This document shows, in pieces, positions 49,720 to 62,800 of a stretch of 64,000 bases of DNA. This DNA is from Diphasiastrum complanatum (lineage: Eukaryota; Streptophyta; Lycopodiopsida; Lycopodiales; Lycopodiaceae). Location of the stretch: NCBI GenBank assembly GCA_029204225.1, contig CM055114.1, positions 13,888,144 through 13,952,143 of the forward strand, in the 5' to 3' direction. Each line of letters starts with the position of its first letter. Position 1 is the first letter of the stretch. The notes below the pieces were generated by a model. The model saw only the letters and a list, made by a program, of their open reading frames with translations. It made no database searches and was not told where the DNA came from. A program made the translations under genes and the position numbers.

Positions 49720-50145
49720 ATCATGGCATCAATAGGTGGCAACCTATTGGAGGCAAGTAAGGATCCTAAATGCAACCTTTGTGGCCAGAGATATCACTTT
49801 GTCTCAAGATGCTACAAAATGAAGACCAATCCATCCAAGGAGAACTAAAGCAAGGGGGCCTGAGGTGAAGGATGGAGCTTCAAGTTCAAAGTGCAAAGGC
49901 AAGAAGGGAAAATCCAGGGAAAGGTGTTTCCTTTGTGGAAAGATGCATGAGGCTTGGAGTCTCACAAGGACTTACAAGATTTGTCTTCAAAAGTCCATCA
50001 CCACACATTTCAAACCTTTTGAAGTTTCTAATTTGGAAGTGAATTTCTTGGTTCAAGATGCAAAGATAAATGTCACTTTCATTAGTGTCACTTGGGATTT
50101 ATTTCATGTCCTTGGAATGCAATTTGTTTGGAACTTTGGATAAGT
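49720..50145 (+). mobile_element. Decayed gag fragment with zinc knuckles
   Basis: MASIGGNLLEASKDPKCNLC opens a frame with the knuckle CNLCGQRYHFVSRC, then a second partial knuckle CFLCGKMHEAW in a neighbouring frame. A leader like that of the copia element upstream precedes it. It ends at an inverted copia gag near 50150. Confidence 0.5.
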
Positions 50146-50157
50146 TCAAAGTTATTG

Positions 50158-50872
50158 TTATGCAGATCTTCTGGCCTCCTCTTGTTGAAGTAATGAAATC
50201 ACTCTTGAAAGGGTAATCTTCCTCTGAATCGAAATGGCTAGGACCCAATTCTCATAGGCCTCAAGAAGACTCAATAATAGAGTCATAACAACATTGGTAT
50301 CTTCTATGACTGAGCCAGTTGCAGTCATTTGCTCCATAAGATTTTGGAAAGTGTTGATATGGCTCGAAACACTTACTGCTTCAGACATTCTCAAGGTGAA
50401 ATTTTTTTTTCTCAAATGAAGTTTGGAGGTGACATCCCTGATATTGTATAGGCTTGTTAGGATGTCCCATGCATCCTTAGTAGTCTGAGCAACACATATG
50501 TGATTGATTTGATTGTCTCTAATGTTAGAGTGATAATGGCAAAAGCCTTGCCATCTTTCAGTCTCCATTTGGTGATAGTGGGTGCATCACCTTCAGGTTT
50601 AACTTTTGTGCCATCAACGATGTCCCACAGTTCCTTGGCTAGTAGTGTGACCTTCATTTTGAACTTCCAGAGATGGTAGTTACTCTCATCGAGTATGTTG
50701 ATTAGAGAAGAACTAGTAGATGGATCCATAATGGTTGAGTGAGATCATTGGTAGAAACAATGATTTCATGATACTATTGGCTGTGCGCTTGCTAGAACAA
50801 CGTCTTGATAGAAAAAAGACTTGATAATCCGCAGACAATGTGCAGATTACTAAATAGCCCACTCTAATACCA
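50158..50872 (-). mobile_element. Copia gag and primer-binding site, minus strand
   Basis: The primer-binding site TGGTATTAGAGTGGG starts at 50872. Gag starts at ATG 50729 (MDPSTSSSLINILDESNYHL) and continues in a second frame from 50568 (AWDILTSLYNIRD, ENWVLAISIQRK) to 50158. The rest of the element is absent. Confidence 0.75.
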
Positions 50873-51511
50873 TGTCGAAAATCAGTGGGAATGAGCGGAA
50901 GCTGATGAGCGAGCTTGGTGTAGAATCGGAAGCGCCACAATTAGTAGCAGAATATTCAAATTGAATGATTCAAACAAATGCTCAATGAAACAATACAGTA
51001 GTGAGACTAAGAATTTGCACTCTGATTAACATCAAACAATGAGTACAGTGCTTGAAGTGATAACTTCAACTTACAGTCGTTGAGCATGATGACACAAGCT
51101 ACAAAAAGATTAATCAGATTGAGAATTATCAAAAGAAGTTTTTTTTGATGAAGATTAAGTCTATCACAAAATATCTTCTATTTGCTAAATGTCTAATTAG
51201 CATTAAATGCTATTTGCCTCATTTATTAAAACCGCCCTTGAATGAAAAAAGTAGGCAGATTGTTAATGCAAATCAGATTTCTAACCAAAAGTTTCAGAAT
51301 CACCAATGTATCAAAAAATGTACAATGACTTGAAAATATACTCTGACTCAAAAAAATAACGGATTTTCCAAGTTGATATCATTTCAAAAAATTCTAGAAA
51401 GTTCGATCTTGAATTTTTTGATCTTCTACTCAAAAGTTCGAGCCATCTAATTCTGGTTTTTTAGGATGCTCATTAGTGAATGGAATTGAGGCTGAGCATT
51501 GAATTCCAACA
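50873..51511 (-). mobile_element. LTR of the minus-strand copia fragment
   Basis: On the - strand it begins TGTTGGAATTC at 51511 and ends CA at 50873, directly before the primer-binding site. Length is 639 bp. Its outer end lies inside gypsy reverse-transcriptase sequence. Confidence 0.6.
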
Positions 51512-52215
51512 CATTGTTTTCAAGAAGAATGGCAAAATGTGGATCTGTGTCAATCTGAAGGCACTTAACATTGTGATGCAGAAGGACCACTTCCCCTTAT
51601 CGTTCACAGAAAGCATCTTGGATCGAGTAGCTGGAGCAGAAGCCTACATTTTTCTACACTGATCATCAACCTTTGCTCTACCTAGTCAACAAAATTGCAA
51701 CACATGGAAAATCACTAGACGGCTACTCTTGTTGCTAGAATTCGATTTTTGTATATCAGTTGATTGTCGACCAACTGTATCGAAGAGGGGCAGACAATAT
51801 CATTCGTCGTTGTATCATGCCTCATAAAACAAGTCAGATCATGTCCCTGTCGCATGAAGCAATGAGAGGTGGACACTTTGCAGCGGATGTTACAATACAT
51901 AATATCCTACAATCTTGCTGCTAGTGGCCAACAATGCACAAGGATACTGAAGCGTACATCAAACAATGTGATGTATGTCAAAGGGCACACAGACCAACGA
52001 AGGCAAACTATGAGCCGTTACATCCTATATTGGATCAAGCGCCATTTGAGAAATGGGGACTCGATTACATCGGCCCTATTAAGATCAAGTTGAAGGCTAT
52101 ATCCAATAACTCAAGGGGTGAAGACCTCTCATCATCCATCCAATTTCATTGTCATCTTGAAGGCTCTATTATTATCATTAGAAGGTGGTTATGTTTTAAA
52201 CAATTTTTTTACTAA
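51512..52215 (+). mobile_element. Ty3/gypsy fragment with internal deletion
   Basis: Reverse transcriptase sequence (KKNGKMWICVNLKALN, KDHFPLSF) stops near 51655 and passes straight to RNase H (TDHQPLLYLVNK). The integrase zinc region (CDVCQRAHRPTKANY) and integrase start (WGLDYIGPIK) follow. Reverse-transcriptase catalytic sequence is missing. Confidence 0.75.
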
Positions 52216-53188
52216 GTAATAGTTGAGGTCTTGAAAGACTCACCTTTTGCGTTTAGGCAGAGGAAGTGTTTAGGAATGTGTTTCCTACTAGCACAACACC
52301 CAATATTATGTTTTTGTATTGTTGGCTAGTTGTTTTTAACAATGGTAGGCTATACTCATTTTATTATATACATATGTACAATTTTCATTACAAAATAAGG
52401 CCAAGACAACATGGAGCAAGAGCCTCTTGACGTCAATTAGCCCAACAATGCATCTACCTTTGTGGTCATAGTTCCAAGTCTTATCCAACTCGACTACTAT
52501 AAATGGAATGTTGGCAAGGGATTGGCCCAGGTCGTAATCTATGACCCCTTATTGGTACATGAGTAATTTAGAGTTCATATGTAAATATATAATGATTGAG
52601 GTTTATTTTGTTTTCTCTAGGATATGAGTACTTCAGACTGGTTGATTTTCAACAAGCGGGCACTTTCATTTGGCATTTCTAATTTAGATAGACCACATAG
52701 AGATGCCATTTCAATCTAAGACAAGTGTCGACTATCTTGGTCAAAGCAAAATTTACAAAATTTTCAATTGCCAAGTACAAGGCCAAACTCTAGAGGGCAT
52801 AGTGGCCCCAGTTCCAGCCAAAGTTTAGTGTATGAAGAGTTGGACATATGAGGGGCCTGAAGTTGGGTGAGCAAGCCCACAAGCCAAGGTCTTATCCATC
52901 ATGTTGTGGATATCATAATAGTGGAGGTTGCTTTTAGACTACAAGCATTGACAACTCTCATCTCGCCCCATGACGGGTAGATATTTATACATAGTAAAAA
53001 ATGGCCTCCTCTTCATAATATGCTTGAGTTACCACTACATAGCACATGAGGTGGAGTTCTCTTGATTTTGATGTCTAGTAGTCAAGTGTAGTTTTCAGCC
53101 GGCCCCATTTCTTGGCAAGTTGCAACGACACCTTTAATGAGTTGTCACTAGCACATGAGTTTCATTTCCTTTTTACCACCGCTTTGCC
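52216..53188. other. Non-coding stretch, no gene seen
   Basis: No frame, LTR pair or RNA gene was recognised. A 40-bp unit with TAGCACATGA and CTTTTTACCACCGCTT near 53151-53188 is echoed after the retroposon at 53292-53330. Confidence 0.5.
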
Positions 53189-53204
53189 ATTAGCACATGA
53201 CGTA

Positions 53205-53290
53205 CCCAACAGGGTTGGCTCAGCTGGTTAGCTTGGCATCCAAAGTTTCTTTGGTCCCAGGTTCGAGCCTCCTCTTGGAAACCAAGAAGC
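53205..53290 (+). mobile_element. 86-bp tRNA-like SINE with perfect target-site duplication
   Basis: It is flanked by a perfect 16-bp direct repeat ATTAGCACATGACGTA at 53189-53204 and 53291-53306. It contains an A box TGGCTCAGCTGGTTAGC at 53216-53232 and a B box GGTTCGAGCCT at 53260-53270, correctly ordered and spaced for RNA polymerase III. It ends AACCAAGAAGC without an A tail. The element at 22680-22764 is the same family. Confidence 0.8.
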
Positions 53291-53306
53291 ATTAGCACAT
53301 GACGTA

Positions 53307-55700
53307 TCATTCCCCTTTTACCACTGCTTAGAGACAACTAATCCCATTTCCATGGCAAGTTGAGCTATTGGAGATCAATTAGACCATAAAGGTAGCATTT
53401 CAAAACCTTGGAATTACGTGAGAATGGAACTAGGCAATTTTTTCCCTCAAAAATATATCATAGAAAGTTTGAAGTTTGTTGATTATGTGTATAAGTGACA
53501 ATTATTCTCTTTTGTACAAAAGTTTACGCTTAATATTATATTCCAAGAAAGTTCAAACATAAAAGCTAACTATACATAGAGCTCATTTACTTCATTAATA
53601 AATAGTTTGTAAAATTGTATAAACTCAAAAGATTTCAATACTTCTGAATATGTATAGTAAAAATCCCAATACCTAGAAGAGACACCGAGAAGTTACATTT
53701 AAAGAATGCAAAGCTCATACATACTCTCAAGTTTAAACTTATTGTGTAAGAGGAGGTTCAAGGCTTCTAGAAAATAAATGATAAGTTTTCAAACATATTT
53801 GTGATAGGTAGTTACTTTGCTTATCAAATTGACATTAGGTATGCCAACATACTACCTATATGTATTCAAGGTCAAAGCTTAGGATTTAACAAGGCAAGAG
53901 CCTTGCTTCAAAGAGTTTATAAGGCAACAATTGCTAAAATGCCACAAGAATCTATAAAATGTTGGATTTTTTTTCTTAGCGGAATGGGGGATGGACGAGG
54001 GCCTTCTCCCAAGGATGGAAGCCGGAGAGCAAGACTCGATGTTAGGGGTAGGCTTGAGGCCTTGGGCCTTTTGACACAAATGTGAATATTTTTTCTCTTC
54101 TAAACTAGTAATGCCTGCCGTCAAATTGAAATGTGAGGGCGGCAGCCCGTGCCCATCCCCCTGCCTGTCCCCGTCCCCGCCCCTGCTCGCGCCCCTCTCC
54201 TGCCCGTGGCCTTGACCCTTCCCTAGCCTCTTTTTAGTTTAAAAACATGGGTTTCTGGGCAGCTCACGCTGCTCGTGAGAGTGTGACGGGCAACGTGAGC
54301 TACCCGGAAACCCAAATTCTTTTAGTATGTATAGATGATGTGGTTATTTTTTTTCATATAAGCTTTTATTTGGCAGATGGAGGTAAATTGTGCTATTTGA
54401 GGTGGATAAATGGGTGGGGAATCAACGATTTTATAACTAGGGTATGAAGAAATTGACTTGGATGGTATGACCTTTATGATATTGGGGACAATACCCAAGT
54501 GATATTGGCTTTGCAAATACGTACCTCAATACCCAACCTGAAGCCGAGCTAGTTTTGGCCCAACAATACTCAAGGCACAATACTCGGACTTAGGCCAAAA
54601 AAGGGGTCTTAAACATGGTATTCATAATTTTACATCTAATCATAGGCTTGCTATTTGGAGTAGATTACTTTAAGCTTGCCCCATTTTTTTTTCCATTGCT
54701 TGCATAATTAAATTGTAATAATTCATGTTTGGATTGATGATTGATACCACCATTGCAACACGAGTTTGGTTGATACCAATGTGTGACTAATCCAAAGACG
54801 ATATTTGTGTTACCCAATTGAAATAAAAAATAATTCTCTAATCCTAAGGAATTAGTTGGTTTAATGACTCTTAGGGAAGTTTTCAAAAACCATGACCCGA
54901 CAATTTATATTGAAAATGTTGTGCTCGTCTAAAATTGATACTGTCATCAAAAGTTTTTAGATCTGTGCCACAAAGCTAGCATGTAAGATAATCAACTTCA
55001 GGGCTCTTCACCTTTAAAACTTGGAACCTTGCATGACGTCACCATGGGTCCAAGTTTCCTTTCTCTTCAGAGAGTTCTAGGTCATGGGATGCAATTACGT
55101 CGTCACCTCGAGCTGATGCAACCAATGTAGGCGTATAGAGACCTGTTGCCTTCTCACCAACAACAGAAGGGTGTTGCAACTAGTGTAGGCATATAGAGAC
55201 CTATTGCCTTCTCACCAACAATAGAAGGGTGTTGCAACCAGTTTAGGCATGTACAGAGGCCCGTTTTTCGTTTCGATTTGCTTTTCTCTCAAGTTCTTTG
55301 TCAACTTATAGAACGATAAGAGGTGCTGGGGACATCAACCCAAAGAATGAAAAGTGCCGACTCGGGGTACATGTGAATAGGAGTGAAAAGTGGGCCCCAA
55401 CATGTGAAGAGGCTATAACTTGTGGGTGCCTACCCAAAGGAGGAGGGTGCAAATAGAAAGGGCTGGAAACTTTTGGGATTCAGTATATATACTGTACTTG
55501 AGTCTTGAGTATTCCCTCTAAGAAAAAAAAAAACTGCCCAATCACAATACACATGACGTGGCGGATTCTGGACCGTGGATTTCTAGTGACTAAGAATCCC
55601 GCCAGATCTCTAACCGGGACGGGACACGTGACCCACGCATAAAGACTTTCTCGTGTCTTAATGGCAAGCGAGACTGAGGCCCCACACCGTTGGATGCTAT
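53307..55700. repeat. Non-coding region with a hairpin and a 58-bp minisatellite
   Basis: A hairpin lies at 54249-54313: 20-base arms GGGTTTCTGGGCAGCTCACG and its near complement, with two mismatches and a 25-base loop. A C-rich run is at 54140-54230. A 58-bp unit (starts GCAACCAATGTAGG, includes CTTCTCACCAACAA) is repeated about 2.4 times from 55118 to 55255. No gene was recognised. Confidence 0.6.
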
Positions 55701-56840
55701 AACAAGCGTTGAGATTCTGCCACGCTATTACGGGCTAGCCATTGATTTGGCCTCTCTGACACGTGGAGATCATCTGAGGAGTGGGTTGGAATAGGCTGTG
55801 CCTGGATGGGACATGCATACATCCATGCATGCATGCATGCATGGATGGATGCATCGCTCCTCCCTGGTCGCCTTCTTCCCAGCGATGGTCTCTCGTCAAT
55901 TCTTCTCTCTTCATCTTCTTCTTCTTCTTCGTGGATCTCTGTCTCCCTCGATTCCTTGCTCCTCTTTTCTCTTCTGTTCCATCGCCGTTGGCCTGGGAGC
56001 AATTGCAAGATCTTCGGATCCACCTCCTTATTGTAGTTTTTTGAGGCAGATCTGTGATCGGAGAAGGCAAACCGCCTGTGATTTGCTCTTTAAATGCTCT
56101 TTTTCCATCCATTTGCCAATCTGTTGCACTCAGATCTGGGTTCAAATCTGAGCTCTTATATAGGATCCCTTTCTTTCTTCAGGATCTCTGACTTATTCAG
56201 TATTGAAATTTAATTTTCCTTCCTGTTGGTCTGTTTAGTTACGGGTGATTTACAAGTGTGAAACTGGTATCAGTCTAAATTCATTTCACTGTATAGTTTA
56301 CGTGAACCTACGTCTATGCTTTTGGCACTACCGAGTCTCGGAACTGCGTTGCTTATTAGAGGAAAATTAGTTTTAAGTCGGATTGCAAGTCTGCCTGAGG
56401 TCTAAAGGCCACCATATATTCAACTAGAAGCAATATGGTTGTGTCTGAAGCAAGCGTGGGCAGTTATTGATTACAGTTAACAGCATGTTGAATTGACTAC
56501 ACGCTGATGTGATGATGCCTCATACCTAGTACATAGAATTTGTGTCCCACAGAAAGCAACTCTACTCCAACTTGGTGATGGTAGCTTGATATTTTGAAAG
56601 ATCGCGTCCGTTTTATAGATGCATTCCTAATTGCCAAAGGATCTCGCCTGATAAAGTGCATACGCTCGTTCTTGCCATATATTCTCTGCTAAGGCTTTCA
56701 AACTGTAAACTGTTGTGTTTTATTCAATTTTTATTTATCATAGTCGGCAAGAAAGCATTGTCGCGTGAGATTATTTTCAGAGCTTCGAATTTCGAGTCTA
56801 TTAATCTACTTGCAAATTGATCTGTTCCATAATAGTGGGA
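55701..56840 (+). promoter_or_regulatory. Probable promoter and 5' untranslated region of DPE2
   Basis: This is the upstream region of DPE2. It contains a CATG repeat run at about 55812-55850 with several CATGCATG words (RY-type elements), then a CT-rich stretch at 55890-55980 typical of plant 5' untranslated sequence. Open frames on both strands here overlap low-complexity sequence and were not accepted as genes. Transcription start and any 5' intron were not determined. Confidence 0.4.
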
Positions 56841-59800
56841 ATGCCTTCTGTTCAATTAATGGACAATGCCACACAGTCGATGTCAAGACAGCCGCAGCAC
56901 CAACTTCTAAAAAGGGTGACATTAAGATTCAGGTTGCCTTATTATACACAATGGGGTCAAAATCTTTTAGTTTCAGGTTCAGATCCTGTTCTTGGAAGTT
57001 GGAATATCAAACAAGGTCTACCTATGATTCCTTACCACGAAGGTGAGACACTTATTTGGCACGCTCAGCTGTTTGTCTCCAACGATTTAGAGTCACAGTA
57101 CAATTATTGTCTGGTAGATGATCAGAAAAACGTGATCAAGTGGGAATCTGGTGACCGCCGCATTTTGAACCTTCCCTCAGACCTTCCGGATGGTGCAGTT
57201 ATCGATTTCTATGACCTGTGGCAGGTGAGGGAGGCAGCAACTAGGTTTTTGTATCGGTTTACTTGCTTGCTTGAGGGACGTAAATATCTGAAGATGTTAT
57301 CGTCTTCCTGCTAAGTGGTCATGCCACTGTATACATGCTCAATTTTTGTTGTCTCAGTGGGGCATTCTTCTTTTCATACCAAGCTGTTTTCAGTGATATG
57401 ACTTTGGAAGCAATCAATTGACGGTTTTTTGCCTATAAAGAGAATTTTTTAAGCTTTTCCTTGCAAACATTTAAGGTAGCTGCACTGCTTTTAAAACGAA
57501 GATTAAAGCTTCGGTTATAATAGTATAAATAGCCTTCTGTATGACGTTTTATTCTATCCTTTCTGGAAGGGAGGTACAGCTTGACTACCTGCAAAGCGTT
57601 ACTGTACTGGCGTAGTGCTTCATTCTGTTGCATTGATCAAACATGCTTTCAACTGCAAATTGTTCTATTCAACCTTAATGAATTTGAGTGTTCTGCAGGA
57701 TGGATGCGCTCCAGAAACTCTTTTGACAAGAGGTGCATTCAGAAATGTTCTTTTTGGAAAGAAGGATGACAAATACCTTGAAGACTTCACTAGTGAACTT
57801 CCAAACAAATTCAATGTTCCTCTTTCACAAGGTAGCATTCTGAATGAGAGATACTTTAATAAATTAGATTGGAGTCATTCTCATGATAGGTTGTTAGGGT
57901 GTCGAGATTGATGTGTGGCATAGTTGCGTAATCAGATGAAGTGCAAAAAAGTCAGAGTAGGTTGTTCTGTTTTGTGTTGGCCAACAAGTGATGTCTTCGT
58001 GAACTAGCTTTGAAGCATATCACAATAAATTGCTCCGGTTTTGAGATTGATGTCCAATGCTGTTTGTCATGGTATGAATTAAATAGAGCGCCAGGCTTTA
58101 AGCAATTCTTTTTGTGTTTTTGGCAGACAAGGTTTTGGTTCGGTTCCTTGTCAAATGTGCACACCTTAAAAGTGGCGAAACAGTAAAGTTTTCTCACCTT
58201 CCAAATTCATGAATATAGTTTTCTGATTTGGAATTATTCTGATTGTTATCGGAGTTTTTGAGTATGTTACCTTTTCAATGAGTTGAAGGCTTTCCTTTTA
58301 ATGAAAAATTGTATAGTGGTATGCACATCAAAGTTTTGGAGTAGGCTTTAGCATAGACGCGAGTTATGTCAAGTGCTTGTGCATCAACATCTTCAGAGAA
58401 CTTAGTCGTTTGCTCCGCTCCACACTTTTGTGTGCCTATCATACGATTTTTAGCAAGGGCTTTGTGTTTTGACGGAGTTGTTCATGCTAGATTCATGTGT
58501 CATTTTTAATTGCTAGCTGTTCAATCTAAATTAATCTTGTGGATAAGGCAAGATTACCTTGATTTCATTTCTACAAAAGCCTCTCGTCTACCAGCTAATT
58601 CTGGTAGTTAATGTGCAGGTCTATTTGTCTGGTAGTGCCTCTGGAGTGGGAAAATGGGAAACTGGAATACCTTTGAAGCTTCTCTGCACTAGTGGTTTAA
58701 GCTGGCAAGGGGAGGGTTTTGTCAACAAAAAAGAGTTTCCCATTAGATATCCTTTCCAAACATTTTTTTCTGGATAACTAGAATTGACCTCTTTTTGAAC
58801 TTCATGATGCATTCACTCGCTCAATTGTCGTCTTAGTTAGATAATGCTCCATAACAATGTTGTAGGTTTCTTCACATATATATATCCTAAAAAAAGGTTG
58901 AATCTTCATCTGCTGCCGATGTATCAATTACACCATGAATAGTTTTTATTCACATTCTTGCCTTGGCTGCTCCTTGGTCCTTGACTTGGTTCATTTTGCT
59001 AATCTTGAACTTATAAGCTGAGTTCCTTTTGACGATTATGAGTTGGCACTAAAAATGAATGGTAATATTTGTTGATCAGGTTTTCATTGCTTGGAAGTTG
59101 GTACATTATCATTGCAACTTCTTGCCTACAGCCTAAGGTACACCATTGGAACACCTTGACATTAGAGCACATATAACTATGCTCTTCAGAATAAAGAAGG
59201 TAAAATCTCTCATGAGATTGGGGGTGCCAGGATATTACAATTTGACTCATTTGTCAGTAAGCCTTCCACAATGATCAGTGTTGCCGATGGGTTCTTCAGG
59301 GTGAGATTTTTTCCTTGGACAAATTCGTCTGGTTATCGATAGTGGGGTTGCACATCTTATACTTGGAAAAGATGGAATAAATTTGCTTGTTGGAAGTGCG
59401 AAATTGCTTCAATCTTGTTATTGTAATCATAACATGTGGATGTGCTACTTAAGTTATGTATTGCTACTACTCACGTTGGCTGTAGTTGTATTCTTTCCTC
59501 TAAAAAAGTACCTCAATTATTTTCTTTTTTAGGCCAAGCCATGGAGAGGATCTGGTCTTGCTGTTCCTGTCTTTTCAGTCAGGTCACATGCTGATGTTGG
59601 AGTAGGAGAATTTCTGGATTTGAAGCTCCTTGTAGATCTAGCAGTCAAGTCAGGATTACGACTAATTCAGATTCTTCCGGTAAATGACACTTCTGTCCAT
59701 GGCATGTGGTGGGACTCTTACCCCTATAGGTAGCTACTGATGCCATTGTCTTCCACCTGACCTTCATTTGTCCTAGCCATGAATGTTGTTTCCTGTTTAA

Positions 59801-62800
59801 CCTTCACTCGAAGTTTTTTCATATTGATTTTATCATCATGCAGCTCTCTTTCAGTCTTCGCGCTGCATCCACTCTATTTAAGACTGCAAGCTCTTTCGCA
59901 GAATATTCCCAGTGAAATTGAGGTCAGTCCATTTTATATAGTGTTTACAGTTTCTATAATGGGGATATCAAACTTCCAAGATAAAAATGGAAGTTAGACA
60001 ATAAGTGCAATCATGAGATTCTCTTCTATTAGTAATATGTCAGCTGAGCTTAAGCTGCAACTTTTGCTCTAGGATGGCTCATTTATTCTTTATTTATTAT
60101 AATTGATGGGAAAAAAATATTCTGCACCTTTGTCCTTGGATGAGTTGGTTTGTTCATATCCTTCGGACATAGTTGGTCTATCTAACAAGATTCTTGTTGC
60201 CGTATAATAGAAGTTGCTGGTTTCGATTTGCAGGAAGAAATTGAAGTTGCAAGGGACAAGCTTGATCTAAAGGTCAGAAACCTAGATGCTTGCTTTGAAA
60301 TTACTGCTATTTGAGATATAATCATTCTACAGTAGAAGATTTTGTGTCTGTTTGTGGATGACCTTGTATCCCTGGAGTGTTTTGTTTTGCTTTGTGAAAT
60401 TGCTTGTATTTTATGTGTAAAGATACACAAATCCAAAGAGCATTTTGATTTCACATTACATATAGTTGCACACCAATTCATTATTGTCCAGCTGATAGCA
60501 GTGTCAAATAAAGTAGTGCAGTATCTCAACTATTGTGCTTTTCCAATGAATGTATTTGTTATGTTTTAGTATTGCTTCTGCTTATAAAAATACCACTTAC
60601 ATAAAAAAAAGAGGCATTTCGCGTAGATGAAGCTGCATTTATGAGTTCTATTTGCTCCTTGCTGATTAAGTGGAACTTAAAAACAATCAAGTACAGTCGA
60701 CAATCAACAATCAAGAACAATTTCCCCTTGAGCGTCGACATCTTACAGTGCTAGGTTTTCATCATTCATACTAATTTCGTAGCTAGTTTTTTATTCTAGC
60801 TTATTGGTTGAAGTTCATTCAAGGTACAAATTTGACTCATAATATGTTACACCTGTATTGTGATAAAGAAGAATCCTTTCAGAAAATTATAAAAATGTCT
60901 GAAGAAAGATCGGATCCATCTGTCGATTGCAGGAAGTTGACTACGAAGCTACTGTGGCAACAAAGTTGAAGATTGCAAAACAGTTGTTTAATCTGGAAAA
61001 AGAAGCTGTTTTCAGTTCAGCTGAATATAAGCGCTATTTTGAGGACAACAAGGTACACAGTTTTATTGAATGGGAATTTACCTGTTTGTTAGTTATTGTA
61101 GTCTGTCCTCCATCCTATGGATGATGAACTAGATCGTTCAACTTTTGTGGGGAGACACCCTGAACTTAAGCCAGCTCATTCCTTCTTGAGCTAGACAGCT
61201 ATGTTGTACATAGCTAATTTTTCAAGGTAGCCTATACAGTGTACACTGATGTTATAGTATTGAAATGTTGGTTCAACTTTCTGCATGGGGTCTAGTGGTC
61301 TATCATTATTACGAGGTATTTGGTAGTGTGACTCATATTTTTATTCCAGCACTGCAAAATCCATGGAAAGTATCTGAATCTCTCAATTACTGCTCTATAT
61401 GATCGTTATTTATAATGCAGGAGTGGCTGAAGCCATATGCTGCATTCTGCTTCCTGAGAGACCTTTTTGGCACTTCCGACCATTCTCAATGGGGCCTCTT
61501 TGCAGATTACACTTTTGAAAAGGTATTTTTTTGATCAAAAATTTTCATTGCTGCTTTTGTTTGTTTCATTAGTAAATACGAGCCCATTTCTGCAACAAGC
61601 AAGGCAACGCTTTGCAACTATTTCAACTTCAGAATATGTTGTTTTGCAGTCTAGATTTTATCTGGTAGTTTTATTAAAATCAGTTTCACAGCCGTGATTT
61701 TCCACATATCATGAAATAACTTTTTTTTAATTGCATGCCAATGTGGCTTTAGAAGTATCAGAACCAAGAACAATGTCAGAGCAAAGAGGTGCATTATCCT
61801 TTAGTTGCAGTGCACCTAAAGGATAAAACTTGGCGATAAAACACCCAATCTTTTTGACATGAAATTATTTTGTTGTTTTGAAAGTCTTTCATAAAGTTTC
61901 TTATAAAATGCAAGAGGACAGTAGGCATATTTCTAGAGCCATGGTTTTCGAGTTGCCTGCTGATATTCACCTATCATTCCATATTCAAGGTTTATAAATT
62001 AAGAATGTTTCCATGCGTGTGCAGATGGAAAGGTTGACATCTCCCTATGCAGAACATTTTTCAGCTATTGCCTTCATATACTATCTTCAGTTTCACCTTC
62101 ATTCACAGGTAATGATAAACTCCAATTTGGAAAAATTGTGAGATAGCACTCCTTCACCCAAACGTGGAAATAGGAAGCAATCAATTTTTGAACTCATTCC
62201 AGTAAGGAACAAGCATTACTGACGATTAGCTTGAGTCCATTGTCAGCTTTCAGAGGCGGCAGATTATGCACGGAAACACAGGGTGGTGTTAAAAGGTGAT
62301 CTTCCAATCGGCGTAGACAGAAACAGTGTAGATACATGGGTCTTTCCAATGCTTTTCAGAATGAATACATCTACCGGTGCACCACCAGATTATTTTGATA
62401 TGAATGGGCAAAACTGGGGTTTTCCAACATACAATTGGGAGGAGATGTCAAAAGATAACTATGGCTGGTGGAGAGCAAGGCTGACACAGGTTGACACTGA
62501 ACCTGGATTCTACCATTTTTTGGATTTCTCGTTCGTTGAGGTCATCCCCTGTTTACCATGGGTTGAATATTAACTACTTTTTCTGGAGGATAATCTTGGA
62601 ACTTGTCTTTTTTGTTGTGGAACCTGGTCACTGTCCTTGACATCACGTTTCTTGCTGCAGATGGCAAAGTATTTCAGTGCGTACAGGATCGATCATATTC
62701 TTGGCTTCTTCCGAATATGGGAGTTGCCAGATCATACTATTACTGGTCTAATGGGAAGATTTCGACCGTCCATACCTTTGAGCCAGGTAAGCTTGCTTAC

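Noticed and set aside
53205-53290. A functional tRNA gene
   Set aside because: A and B boxes are present, but the ends do not pair as an acceptor stem and a perfect 16-bp target-site duplication flanks the unit, so it is a retroposon.
55697-56151. Overlapping open frames on both strands near 55.8-56.1 kb
   Set aside because: They are products of the CATG and CT-rich repeats in the DPE2 upstream region and all disagree with one another.
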